Shown here in pieces: positions 36,146-48,681 of a stretch of DNA of 64,000 nucleotides. The stretch comes from Paramecium sonneborni. Taxonomy: Eukaryota; Ciliophora; Oligohymenophorea; Peniculida; Parameciidae. The position numbers were made by a program, and so were the translations under genes. The notes below the pieces were generated by a model that worked only from the letters and a program-made list of their open reading frames with translations, searched no databases and was not told where the DNA came from. Positions within the stretch are counted from its first letter, which is position 1, and every line of letters begins with the position of its first letter. The DNA is taken from NCBI GenBank assembly GCA_905182985.1, contig CAJJDN010000067.1:443610-507609 (forward strand), read 5' to 3'.

Positions 36146-37595
36146 TCAATCTTTTAATATAGATTTCACAATAGGTTCTGACTTTTTACATATTTGAACT
36201 GATTATTATTTCATATTATTCTGCATTTTTGATTTCCAATCTTAAATTTCATCAAAAAATACCTTTTCTTTTTAATTAAGACATTTTGGTGTATTTGGAT
36301 TCTGAAGGACTTTTTAAAAAGGTTTATGAATTCTTTTTGAAGCAATTTATTATTCATTTTAATATTCTAAATTATAGACTCTTATCACATGTTCATTTTT
36401 AATTTATTTAGCTTCTTTTAAATCAACAGAGACTTCCTTAAATTATTATTTTTTCATAAATGTATTTCTAAAAGTGTTAGTTGTGACTTAAGGTTCAACA
36501 GATGATTTAATTATTCTTCTATTACTCATTTCTTATTTAATATTTCTTGAAATATACTCTTTTCCACTAAATCCTACAGCAGAATTAGGTCTTATTCTTT
36601 ATAAGCGAATCATTAAATCTTTTGATTCATCTTTGATTATTCGTTAAACAGATGATTATGGTCTATTTTTTAATTATCGATGGACAGAATGCATATTTTC
36701 AATAGTATCTAACGTTATTATTTAAGGAACAATTGGTTTAATCTCTAAGAACTAAGACTCGTTATTTATTTCAGATCCTGATTCATTTATTATTTCAATC
36801 TTGCTTTCTTTAAAAGAACAAATACTTGGATCTTTTTTTGAGACTACTTTTGAAGATTATTAATTCATTAATAAACTAGAAGGAGTCTCCCTTTAAATTA
36901 CTTTATCAGCTAAATAATCAATGACCTGTTAATATGTATATCTCTTTTAAATATTTTTAACTAAAACCCTCTTTAATAGTTGAGATAATATTGGAAATTT
37001 GGTCTAATCTGTAGGTGGAGGATCTCTATATATTATATTATATGCTAGAGTTTTATCATTGCCACCAATAAAAGGCATTCGATTGTTAGCAAGAAAATAT
37101 CCTATTATACCTAAGCTCCAAATTCCAGAATGAATGGATTCTTTTCTCAGAACTTCTGGAGAGGCAAAAATTAATGGGGTAGCATTTAATGATAGCAAAT
37201 CGATCTTAATTGAATTAATAACAAACCTTAATGTTTTTTTATTCATCGAGAAACAAATTTTAGAGAGTAACTGTAGCATTTATTCCTTTTAGCTCAGCGC
37301 TATTTAATGCTTATGCAAGTTATAAAAGTATTTATAAAATTTTTTATTCTCCATAATAAGCCCCTTCTTTGAGTAAAGACAAGTATTCACTATTTTATAA
37401 AATACACATCATTCCATTCTCTTCCCATCTATCAATTACGATGAGAAAATTTTGATGATCTAACCCCCATATTCTATCATCATAATCAGAAATCGACTAC
37501 AATGTAAGAACATATTCTTTATTAGTCTTTTTTTCAATACACCTATATTTATTTGTGGCAAGCTTTTAAGTTTTTTCTAACTTTTATAATTGCAT
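36146..37595 (-). CDS. pseudokinase with long tail (one frame break)
   Basis: About 482 residues, no intron. ATG 37593-37595, TGA 36146-36148. The kinase fold is visible at reduced quality: alpha-E QILLQLAQALNSAELKG, catalytic loop replaced by INATVTLQNLFL (no HRD, no DFG), then FASPEVL, GIWSLGIIGYFLA, NNRMPF. It should not phosphorylate. The C-terminal 220 residues are Ser/Lys/Glu-rich and probably disordered. The frame shifts once at CC 37226-37227; removing one base gives an exact codon multiple. Confidence 0.7.
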
Positions 37596-38410
37596 AATTA
37601 TATATTTTAATTTGATATTATTTTATAAACTTATTTAATACAATAATATAATTCATTTTTTATCATTATTTTATCTTTCTCAATCTATCATAAACATCTC
37701 AAATTTAGGATTGATTTACTTATAAAACTTATATCGAAATTATGAAACTATTATATACAACATAATCAATTTTAGAATCCTTTTAATCCCCTTCTAATTG
37801 ATATCTATATTTAATAATTGTTTAAAATAACCATTATTTTTATTGATAATTTATTTTCTCATATTTTTTTAAAAGAAATACTTGGATTAAACTATCATTA
37901 ACTTCATCTTCTTATTAATACTATAGTCTCAAATTCTTTAACAAATATAAATATCCTTTAATATCTATCTATGAAATATTTAAAACTAAAATACAATGGA
38001 ATTTATAAAATTTCTTTCCTTTGAAACTATAATTTATATTTACCAATATAAGTTTTCAGAACTAAAGTATTATTATTTTAATCTTATCATTATATCTTGT
38101 CATCATAATTTGATTCTTTGGTTTCAAAAGTTTTTTTCTCTCATTTTTATTATATTTTCTATTTAGCCAAATTTGAATTTTCAATTGTATTTTATGGTAA
38201 AATTGTAACAAAAGTACCGTTAATATCAAGATTAGGATTCTCATTACAATTTTTAATGAATACTATTGTTAATACTTTTGATTTAGGTTTATAAATTAAG
38301 AAAAATCATCCTCATTTTAATTAAATACTTAGTTGCCCATCTTTGTTTTATCTAAGATAAAAATAGAAATAGATTATTTGTTTCATCTTCCTAAACTATC
38401 TATTAATATT
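37596..38410. other. gene-free stretch with one coding-like fragment
   Basis: AT-rich. On the minus strand near 38180-38280 a fragment reads VLTIVFIKNCNENPNLDI and looks protein-like, but TGA codons lie close upstream in the same frame. It may be a remnant or the detached 3' end of the next gene. Confidence 0.3.
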
Positions 38411-39945
38411 TCAGAAAAAAAAATTAAGTTTTTCAAAAACAAAATTTTATTTTTATTTCAAATTAAAACAATAAATTATTCTACTATTCAAATTTGAACT
38501 TGTATGATATTAAAATTATTCTAAATATTTCTTTTAGAAAAAAAAATTGAAAGCAAATGAAAAGTATCTTTTTAGTTTAATTTTTATGAGAAAAAAATGA
38601 TCAATATTTTGTAATTTATTATTCAAAATAAAGATTACTTATAATCTTAAATAATCATTCATTAACTATATCAATCTTAATAAGTACAATCTCTTATTAT
38701 ATTTGATTATAAAGTATTTGTTTTACTTAAATGCTAAATTCTTCGATAATAATACTTAATTTTTAGAAAGCTTCATGTTAGCAATATATTTTAAATTATA
38801 TTCTATTGGCAAACACTAATGACTAAATTTATAAGTCTTTGAGATTTTAAAAAATTGGCTTTTCACTATATAATTTGGAGAGCACTTTACTGTGATACTT
38901 AAATCTATTTCTTAATGTAATTTATTAATTATTGATGTATATGTGCCTTAGGTATTAAAAATGCTTTAGTTTTAGATTATATAAATATTGAAGTATGGAT
39001 TTAATGTTGTAATTTCTTCTTATCTCGAAGTTATAATTAAATTTTTAAGTTCAATAGAATAAAAAGTTACTTGAAAAGAAAATGAAATCCATACTTTTCT
39101 ATAAGTAAATGGAACAAAATATGGAAAAGTCCCTAATTTATAAATTTTAATACAAGTTTAAAAAGTATATGAATTATTGGAATAAAATATGGTTTGAAGC
39201 CTTATAGCAAATGAGTGATCATAAATGAATCCTTAATAAGGTGTAATAAACCAGGAGTTGACTTAAGGAACATAACCAAATGTAGAATTTTGAGAGACTG
39301 TCTCTAATCCCAAATCTAAAAATGCTTCCTTTATCCCTATAATTATTTAATAGCCTAAATGTTTTAAATTGTTCAACTTTTCTGTTGGATTTGATATTTC
39401 TACTTAAACAAAGGTTTCAGTAAGGTCTATCTTGAATAATTAATTACTGGCTATTGAAATAAGAAACTCTAAGGGTCCTTCAAAACCAAAACTTGTTAAA
39501 GATAAAATAGCAACCTAAGCATTTGGATTTTTATGAAGATGGGTTTAATTTTTTGGCTTTTCCATATTAAAAGAATTAATAATTTCTATTCTTTAATCAT
39601 CGATAGCATACCAATTAATCATTACTGATCTTACCTATCCTGTTGGTAAAGGACACTTGACAAATAATATGAAATCTAAATCAAATTATTAAATGTAATA
39701 CTAATAAGACTAATCTATTTAATTTCTATTTGAAATTCAGAAAATGTGTTCAAACATAAAAAATTCCAAAAAAAAAAGACTTAAGGGATATTTTCAAAGG
39801 AATCTGAAAAGGGAATAATAAAAGTTCTTTCTAACTCATTTCTGCAATCAAAAGTAGCATCAGGTCCTATATCCATTTTTTTGAAAACTCCTTTATCATA
39901 ATTAATCTTGCAACTAACTAAATGTATGATAAATAAAAAAATCAT
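38411..39945 (-). CDS. secreted H-type-lectin-like protein
   Basis: ATG 39943-39945 opens a short signal peptide (IFLFIIHLVS). One 26-nt intron at 39676-39701. The motifs VKCPLPTGQVRSVMINW, YAIDDQRIEI and VAILSLTSFGFEG, with a second related half (LNNLKHLGYQIIIGI, TVKCSPN), match a Paramecium family with H-type lectin segments as I remember it. Probable role: a secreted or surface carbohydrate-binding protein. The in-frame TGA at 38411 gives 502 residues, but the last 100 are very AT-rich and may be read-through, so the 3' end is uncertain. Confidence 0.6.
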
Positions 39946-40676
39946 TAAATATTAAAATTATATTTATTGCAAAAAATTAATAATGATTATAATTCTAACT
40001 TGAAGTGTTTTATGTTGAAGAATGATTTAAATATGCCTATAATGAAATAAATCCATTATCTTAATGATTCTATTAATTTACATTCTTGTGAATGTAATCA
40101 TTTCTGAGGTTATATCAGTCATTTAGTGTATGCCAAGATTTTCCCAGATAATAAGCTGTTAATTATCTTATAATTTAAAAACAATATCAGTCCCTTTGGC
40201 CTAAAAGTAGTGTTTATATTGGCTTTATCTGTGGAAATAAACGTGTATAAGAATTAGAGGGTTTATAATTAATAGTGCAATTATATCTAGTAAATTGTCA
40301 TCTTAATAATAATCCTTGAAGTAAAAAGATGTAATGTCCTTACTTTGTAATTGATTGTTAATACCTATTATGTTCTTTTTATTACCATATTATTTTTGGT
40401 AATATTTGTATTTGACTGAATCTCTTTTATATATTGCCTTGCTTCTCACCTCTTGCAAGCTTTTAAGATGATCCTTTTGTTTTTTAATTTTATTACATGC
40501 AATTTGTTTAAATGATCCAACATTCCAGGTTATCAATTTTATTCATTAACTCTCAAGTTTTTGTGGAATTTGTTCTTTGATGGGGTCTTGTTATCTTGTT
40601 TAAAGTGAATAAAACTCTGTATGATTAAGAGATATATGGTCCAGAACCATATTATTCACAGTACATTTCCTAGCTA
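39944..40676. repeat. direct repeat copy 1 (733 bp), probable contig-end overlap
   Basis: Identical as far as I compared it to 40678-41410 at a constant offset of 734; one N at 40677 separates them. Confidence 0.95.
40000..40542 (-). pseudogene. possible endonuclease/exonuclease/phosphatase-fold relic
   Basis: A minus-strand frame free of TGA for about 180 codons begins KLITWNVGSFKQIA and continues DHLKSLQEVRSKA. These resemble the first strand (WNV.S) and the LQEV metal-site motif of the DNase I/EEP fold, which includes CCR4-type nucleases and LINE endonucleases. No start codon is seen, and the later catalytic His motifs are not clear. The same sequence reappears at 40734-41276 in the second repeat copy. 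Could be a decayed nuclease or retroelement fragment. Confidence 0.3.
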
Positions 40677-40677
40677 N
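40677..40677. other. single-N assembly gap
   Basis: One N between two exact 733-bp copies; an unmerged contig overlap. Confidence 0.95.
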
Positions 40678-41410
40678 ATTAAATATTAAAATTATATTTA
40701 TTGCAAAAAATTAATAATGATTATAATTCTAACTTGAAGTGTTTTATGTTGAAGAATGATTTAAATATGCCTATAATGAAATAAATCCATTATCTTAATG
40801 ATTCTATTAATTTACATTCTTGTGAATGTAATCATTTCTGAGGTTATATCAGTCATTTAGTGTATGCCAAGATTTTCCCAGATAATAAGCTGTTAATTAT
40901 CTTATAATTTAAAAACAATATCAGTCCCTTTGGCCTAAAAGTAGTGTTTATATTGGCTTTATCTGTGGAAATAAACGTGTATAAGAATTAGAGGGTTTAT
41001 AATTAATAGTGCAATTATATCTAGTAAATTGTCATCTTAATAATAATCCTTGAAGTAAAAAGATGTAATGTCCTTACTTTGTAATTGATTGTTAATACCT
41101 ATTATGTTCTTTTTATTACCATATTATTTTTGGTAATATTTGTATTTGACTGAATCTCTTTTATATATTGCCTTGCTTCTCACCTCTTGCAAGCTTTTAA
41201 GATGATCCTTTTGTTTTTTAATTTTATTACATGCAATTTGTTTAAATGATCCAACATTCCAGGTTATCAATTTTATTCATTAACTCTCAAGTTTTTGTGG
41301 AATTTGTTCTTTGATGGGGTCTTGTTATCTTGTTTAAAGTGAATAAAACTCTGTATGATTAAGAGATATATGGTCCAGAACCATATTATTCACAGTACAT
41401 TTCCTAGCTA
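40678..41410. repeat. direct repeat copy 2 (733 bp), probable contig-end overlap
   Basis: Second copy of 39944-40676, followed without a break by unique sequence at 41411. Confidence 0.95.
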
Positions 41411-44400
41411 AAATATTATAGAACAAAATTTATAGAAGTAATCAATCAGCTTTTATTTTATTTCATTAATTATACGATTATAATTATGTATCTTTCCTTT
41501 TTATTAAATTACATTTTGTTCTGTTCTAACAGAATATAATTTTAATTAGTTAAAAATAATTTTTTTAGTGAATCTACTCATTTAATTACAACTCCAATTA
41601 AGAAGAGCTAAAAAATACTTGATGTGAATTATCCCAATTTATTTAAACCAAACCCTTAAATTAATGATTACATGAGTTGTAAAATATATAGTAAATATAA
41701 AAAAGATTTTACTTTTTAAATTTTAGTAAATTTAAAAATATTTTAGATTACAAAATCTTTATAGTATTCACTCTTAATGTGATAAATTTTATTGGATATC
41801 TAGCCTTTTTAGGATTGACTTTGAGAATGAAACAAACCAATAGGCACGATGATATTAAATTTTATTTAAATATAAGTAGGATTTGTTTCTAAATGTGATT
41901 TTTAGATTTTAAATTACCTGATTTGATTTTGAATAAATATAGTTTTTCCCAAGACCCACAAAAATCAAGGTTATTTCATAGACTATACTTTTAATAGCAA
42001 AATAACTTTATGTATTTAGGATTTAAATTAACTTTAAATTGCTTATTCTAGAACTGGATATTTTTATATCAACAGTAAGAAAACAGTTTTAATTTGTGGT
42101 AATAAGAAGATTTTTTTTGATAAATTTATATTGTGATATTTTCTAAAGCCTAGCTTTTATTCTCATTAAGGAAAGCGATCAAAATTAATTCAACAAGTGT
42201 AATATTATATAGAGCTAAATAATCTATTATTACAAAGTAATTCATATTATAAAATGAGGCTTTCTCTTCTTAATATTGAATAGAAGAAAAAAAATACTTA
42301 TTAATAAATTTGACTTATTGTAACAAAGGTTATACTAAGAGATGATTTTTGGCTTAATTAAATTCGAAATCTAAAAATTGATAAACAGAAATGAAGCAAA
42401 GGTATTAGAAATTTTTAGCTATTTTAAAAATTATCATTTGTATGAAGAATCAATTTAGATAAAGATAATAATTAAGAATCCGATTCAATATTGGTCTTAT
42501 TACTAAATATATAGAAAAGAAAAATAGCACAAATTTCTATTACCTTAGTTTATAAGTAATTAAAAGAGATTTCATATATCTTCTATATTTTATACGAATT
42601 TAATTTTTAATTTAGATATATTTCAATTTTATAAAATGTTTATATGTTAACCATTAATTTCTTTCAATTAATTTCTTTCCAATTAATGTTCTAGTTGTAT
42701 TAACCATCTTATATTTTAGTCATCATTTGAATAATATTAATCTTGATGATTAAATCATTACGCTTTTATTACTATAATTGTAATTTTATTCGAAATAAAT
42801 TCATAATATAAATATTGAATTTTAAAAATCATCTCTAAAGCATTTTAAGGAAATGAGTTTCTTACAATCATTAATTTAATTAATGGTCTTTCGAATAATA
42901 AGTATCTCCTATCTATTCATTATATTTAACATATTTCTTAAATACCTTATTAAAATAAAAAATCTTTATTATTCATTTTTTTATCAATATTAGAAAGAGA
43001 TAAAAAGTAGATGATCCAAAGATTATTCGATAATGCCAACTTTCAAAAAAGGGGGGAATAATAAAATTTATAATTATAAACTTATGAATTTTTTCCCCTC
43101 TTATGTCTGTTTGAAATAAATTCTTTGAATAGTATATTATCAAAATTTAAAATGGTCGCTTACTCTAAAACAAAAAAATTATTAGTAAAGGAAACAATTC
43201 ATGGATCAAAATCTAATTTTGATGATGGCGTTCCCACTAGTTTGACTTGTACATTTCTTATAAAAGTAAAATAAATCTGAAATTGATTATATATTTCATT
43301 TTTTATCATTATTGAATTAAAAATTATATTAATTATCATTTTGTATCTGAGTCAATAATTGGTTGTTATAAAATGATATCATTGAATTTAGATAGAATCA
43401 TTTAAATACTATTTTATTTAAAATTACTTTGTGAACTTAATTAATGTTGTTAGAAACATGTTTTAATTTATTACTCGAAAATTGTTTAATAAATCAACAA
43501 CAATAATTTAGTAATTTTTTTGACCAAGATTATCGCTAAATTCTGTTAATTATCGACAGATTATTCATTTATTTAGATGTGTTTATGTTTCTATAATTTA
43601 CATTGGCAATTTTAATTAAAAAGAATATAATTTGTTTGCCTTGATATTTCGATGAATTTTTATTTTTTTAATCGAAGGAGATTTATTTGAAATGATAATT
43701 GTATTTTTATGTCTATATTATGATATTTAGTTTTTAGATGAAAGAAATAAAATTATTTTTATTCTTGGTGACAAAATTAGTTTTGAAAATATATGAATTT
43801 CTTCACAAAGAAATTAATTGATACGAAACAAAAATAACATCAAAATTCTTTATATCAAATTTAAAATAAAAATATACAATAATTATCTTTAATATAAGAT
43901 ATTATTTTGAAATTTATTTGATGAATACTATTAAAATCATAATTATTTATTTCTTATTCAATAAAATTTGTGCAATATGTATATTTATATTTGATTTCAA
44001 GCTTTTAGACTTATTTAAATTGGATACCATATTCTTAGAAAGTCTATTTATTTTTTCATACTGAATCAATCATTATTAGATCATTCCATAGAATATTCTA
44101 TATCCAAGGAAAATTATTAAAATTTATTAAATTTTATAAAATTAAAGATTGTAACTTTAAACGCTAAATTTGTTTTATTCTCTAATTGTTATATATTAAA
44201 AATGCATTGTTCCCCATATTAGAACTATTATCTTATACCTCTAGACTTAATTGACCTATTTATATTTATATAATGGTGTGAGAAGCATATCTAATAATAT
44301 CAATTGAATACTTTTAATTTCTGTATCATGAATCTTTAAAAAAAAGATGTTATTATATAAAAATCTCTACTATTTACATATTTTTCATTTATCCAATGAT

Positions 44401-45039
44401 TAAAAGATTATATCTAAAATTGCAGATTCTTTTGAGATTTTCAATTTTTTATCTAAAAATAATTTATTATATCTTTCAAACTAAATAATAAAGCTACTTA
44501 TTGATAAGGAGAGTAAGACATTAACTCATTTTATACATTACATCTTAAAACTTCTGACAATTATTTTACTTTGAAAATAACTCTAACTTTGTATTTTTTG
44601 ATTTTACCTCTCTTTCTTCTCTAAAATATTAAAAGTATCTAATTATATATAATTTAAGCATTTTAGATCTAATCTAATGTAGATAATTATTTTAATAAAT
44701 AGATCAATTAATTCCATTAATTATTTTACAACTAAATTAGATTGATCTTGCCCTTTTTTCATTATTATATGTGTGTTCTTTTTATTAAAAATAACTTAAA
44801 CAAATTTAACTTTCCTCATTTCCAACTTTTTAATGATTGAACTCTATAGTTTAGAATAAAAAAGAAGTTTATAGAATTATAATTAATTGATAAAGTAATT
44901 TTTATGTTAAAGGACCCCTGCCAAAAAGATGATAATTTATATAGTTTAAACACATAATATAAAAAAAATATTATAGATGACAAAAATTAAATAAACTTGC
45001 CTTAAATTATAGTGCATAGTGCTCCATCTTATACAGAAT
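41411..45039. other. gene-free AT-rich stretch of 3.6 kb
   Basis: No gene accepted. A 43-codon piece at 43153-43284 (plus) is less AT-rich than its flanks and reads like protein (KLLVKETIHGSKSNFDD), but has no support. Long for Paramecium macronuclear DNA, where spacers are usually short. Confidence 0.5.
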
Positions 45040-45480
45040 CCAAGGAGGACTAATTTTAAGAATAATTTAGAATTTCTTGCTAGATGAATTGGACCCTGAA
45101 AAATTTTTAAAGCATATTACAATTATAAGTGGTTATTCTACTTAAAAATAAGTTTATTTAATAGGTTTGAATAAGGAACAGATACAGAAATATTTAATGC
45201 AAAAGGCTTTAAAAATAATTAAATTAATTGATATGATTGAATTAGATAATATTGACTCATTTTCAGGTAAAGTAAATGATATAATTATCCTATCACTTGT
45301 ATAATGATATGGATTATATTTTAAACAATAAAATTAAATCAAGTGTTAATAATAGGGAGAGAACAAATGTTGCATTATCTAGAGCAAGATATTGTTAATT
45401 TATTTTTGGAACTTTTAAAACAATGCAGAAGAATACTCTAAATTGGAATAAAGCTATTAAATTGGTTTAGTAAAAATAAT
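45040..45480 (+). pseudogene. SF1 (UPF1/NFX1-like) helicase relic
   Basis: Fragment of the C-terminal RecA domain of an SF1 helicase: ITIISGYSTQKQVYLI, then IDSFSGKVNDIIILSLV (motif V, normally DSFQGxExxxIIxSxVR), then NNRERTNVALSRARYCQFIF (motif VI, RxNVALSRAR). Frame changes are needed between motifs, motif V has lost its Gln and Glu, and no start or N-terminal helicase motifs (Walker A, DEAA) are found nearby. A dead 3' fragment. Confidence 0.75.
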
Positions 45481-47079
45481 AGATAATTCACTACATCCAA
45501 GAAGACGTAGAGAATCATGATTTCTATTAAGAAAAGTTGAAATTTACACAAGATTGATTCTTATTAGGAATATTTAATTATATTTTGATCATTCGAAAAA
45601 GAATGAAACAAATAAAAAAACAGATTTTGAAAATAATTCTTCGTTATATGTTGTTTTTATCTTTTACTCCTTTTTTGTATTAGAAATTAGCTATTTACAA
45701 CTTAAAGTAGATTCATTTTCTTTCATCTTTTAAATTTATTAAGAAAAAGAAAGCAATAAAATTGATGATTGAATTTCAATTCAAATCTAGATATTTTTCT
45801 AAATATCTCAATTACAAATTATATTCCTGTTTGTGAAAAGTTTGATAAAATTTTAAAAAATGATTCATAGAAAAAAATACTTGACTAGTAATCAAATAAA
45901 TGGTTTTTATTATTTATTAAAATTTTATACTATTATATTCAATGCAACTTTATTATCGAAAGATGAGCTTAAAATAATCAAGTGCAAAATTTATTGCAAA
46001 AAAGACTTTCAATTAATTATTAAAGATTTACAATTAAATCTTCAGTCTTTAATAATTATTATTTAAAATGTTGAGGTTTAAAAAATATCAACGAAAAAGA
46101 TAAAAAGTTATATTACAAATATGTAATACACAGAATTTATAAATTTTCTAAGAAATAATACTAAACTAAAAAGTAAATTAATTAATGCGAGAAGCAGAAA
46201 TTCTTCTATAATTATCATAAATTGATGCGATTTATTCAAATTTAAAAGTTAATGACGATAGCAAGATTGATATGTTGATAAAAATAAACCATTGTTAAAA
46301 TATTGTGTTTATAATATAGAGATTTAACTTATTTTTATAGGATATGAGTTATAGAAATTTCATCTTAAATAATAATCTATTAGTTATTTTTTGTCTATAT
46401 CGATTTAATTATTAAATGGGTGAACAAATTAGTTAAAAGATAAATATTTGAGGTTAAATCTACTTAAAATCTAAAACTTATGAGCAAATTTTTTGAAAAA
46501 TGATTTTATAAAAAATAGGACATTAGAATATCAACTCTTCAAATAATTATTGATGATTAACAAAGATAAAAAATTATATAAATTGAGTTAAACAGCATAT
46601 TAATTCATTAAAATTATTTTATTTGTAATGATATTAAAATATTTTAAGTACATCAAATATGTACAAATGAAAACCTGATTCTTATCTTTCTTTTTCAGAA
46701 TGTGTATCTTTGTTATATTCTTTTAAATTTATAGGTTGAACAGATAAAGTCCTTCTTTCGCTACTTAGTTAACATAATTGATTTCAAAAATTGAAACTGC
46801 CATTATAAAAGAATAATAAATTTTAGAATTAATAATTCCTTTTGATCATAAAATTAAATATATTATTTGCTAACATAAAAAAATGATTTAATTTATTGAT
46901 AATATCTTTTAATCGAAATCTCACTAAAAGATTTCAAATTCATTTCATATAAATATTGAATTTTATAAGCTATGGACAATATTCCATAGTAAAACCTATA
47001 TTATTAACAAATAGATTATTTAGATCAATAACTTTAATTCATTTAATTAATTAGATATATGTTACAGTATAAAATGATA
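45481..47079. other. gene-free AT-rich stretch
   Basis: Highly AT-rich with many TGA codons in all frames. No family motif recognised. Confidence 0.5.
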
Positions 47080-48345
47080 GGAAATGAAGGTAATTTTGTG
47101 TTGGATGAATGATAAGCTTCCAATTTATATGATTGTTTGCGATATAATTAAAGACTTTTATGAATAGAATGTATGGATAAGATGATTATCTTAATTATCT
47201 TATGAGTTTTTAAAACGTTGTTTAATTGATTGAAGAAATAAAAAGGCGCAGTTATCATCTTTATAAAGTGTTTTTATGATGAATACAAAATTGATTGAAG
47301 AATTTTCAAAGATATAAAATCTAATTAAATCATAAATTATTTAACTATTAGATTAGCTAATTTAGACTACAAATGAATGGATTAATAGTTTATAATAATT
47401 TGCATCATAATATTACCTATAGTTTCTTCGAAAAGTTAGATAATCTATAAGAACCATTTATTAATTGAATATAGATAATTAATCCCTCATGGAATTAGAA
47501 GAGTGAACGAATATTATAAAAATTATAAAATATTAATTAAGAAAAAGTAATCTAAAACTAAATTTATTAAATATAAGGAGGATAAAATATTAATAATATT
47601 AATAATATTTATTAGAATTTAAAAAAAATTACGAGAACATATTAAATAGGAATAGATTTAGTAAGTATAATATGGAAATAATATTGAATTTAAGTATATT
47701 GATGATCTAAATGAATAGATTTAATCTAGTTATGCTGGATCATTTATGATATATAGCATTTTAATTTGGAATATAAATTAAGGTAGGTTAAAATTATCCA
47801 ATCGATTTGGAGCACATAACAATTATGTTAGATGTTAAGGATATCTCATAAATATGGATTGTTTTATTTCTGGTTCTTATGATAAATCAATCATTTGCTG
47901 GATCAAGAGAATAACCCAAATGATGGAAGTGGTCATAACCAGACTTATAATATAATGGTTATATTTTATGATTGATATTCAATAAACAAGAGGATTAATT
48001 CATTTCATGTAATAAAGTAAAGACAAAACAATTCAATTAAACAATAGTAATTAATGTAGGAATTATTCTATTTTATTTCCAATTGTATTTAATAAAGATA
48101 AAATTATGGTTAAATATAAATATAATATTAATTTAATTAGGTAGGTTAATGATGGTCAGTATAAAATTATAGGATCTTGAGTGATTTTTGGAACAATGAC
48201 TAATAATGCATAATATTTATCGTTTTATATAACAATTAATCGAAATATAATATATATGAGTTATTTAACAAATGAAAAATATAATAAAAATTAATTATTA
48301 ACAAGAATTGAATTATAAACAGTTTTCATGCAAAATCAGGACAGC
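47080..48345 (+). pseudogene. relic of a zinc-finger/coil WD40 gene
   Basis: Degenerate relative of the intact gene at 58400-59890. Recognisable pieces in shifting frames: a coil segment (IQLLDQLIQTTNEWINSLQ), a WD blade (AHNNYVRCQGYL, FISGSYDKSIICWIKR), and a 3' part (YSILFPIVFNKDKIM, VNLIRQ-like, FGTMTNNAQYL) that aligns with YYLFPQQYLQSKCLL and FGTYQIFGQLSDDGEYL of the intact gene. Multiple frame changes and TGA codons. No start. Confidence 0.75.
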
Positions 48346-48681
48346 AAGAATTTAAGGAAGACAAACCTATTATTAAAATAGTTAAATAATTTTATAAGAT
48401 AGTTTATCAAAAATTAAACATAATTAAACCAAAATTATTATTTTTTGACCTTCCAAATATGATAATCTCAAATAAAAAGGTCATATTTTTCAAGATATAT
48501 ATGATATACATTCCAAACAACCACATTTTCTTCGTAATTTTTTATTTTAGATTAGATTCTAAGCAGCAAAATAAAAGCTTATATTTTTCCAACAAAAAAT
48601 TCAACTTACATTAAATAAAGCAAAATATTAAAAAAATAATCGGAAACCAAAATAATAAAAGCATAAATTATTCTATATTAT
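48346..48681. other. spacer between the WD40 relic and the repeat-protein gene
   Basis: AT-rich, no feature seen. Confidence 0.5.
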
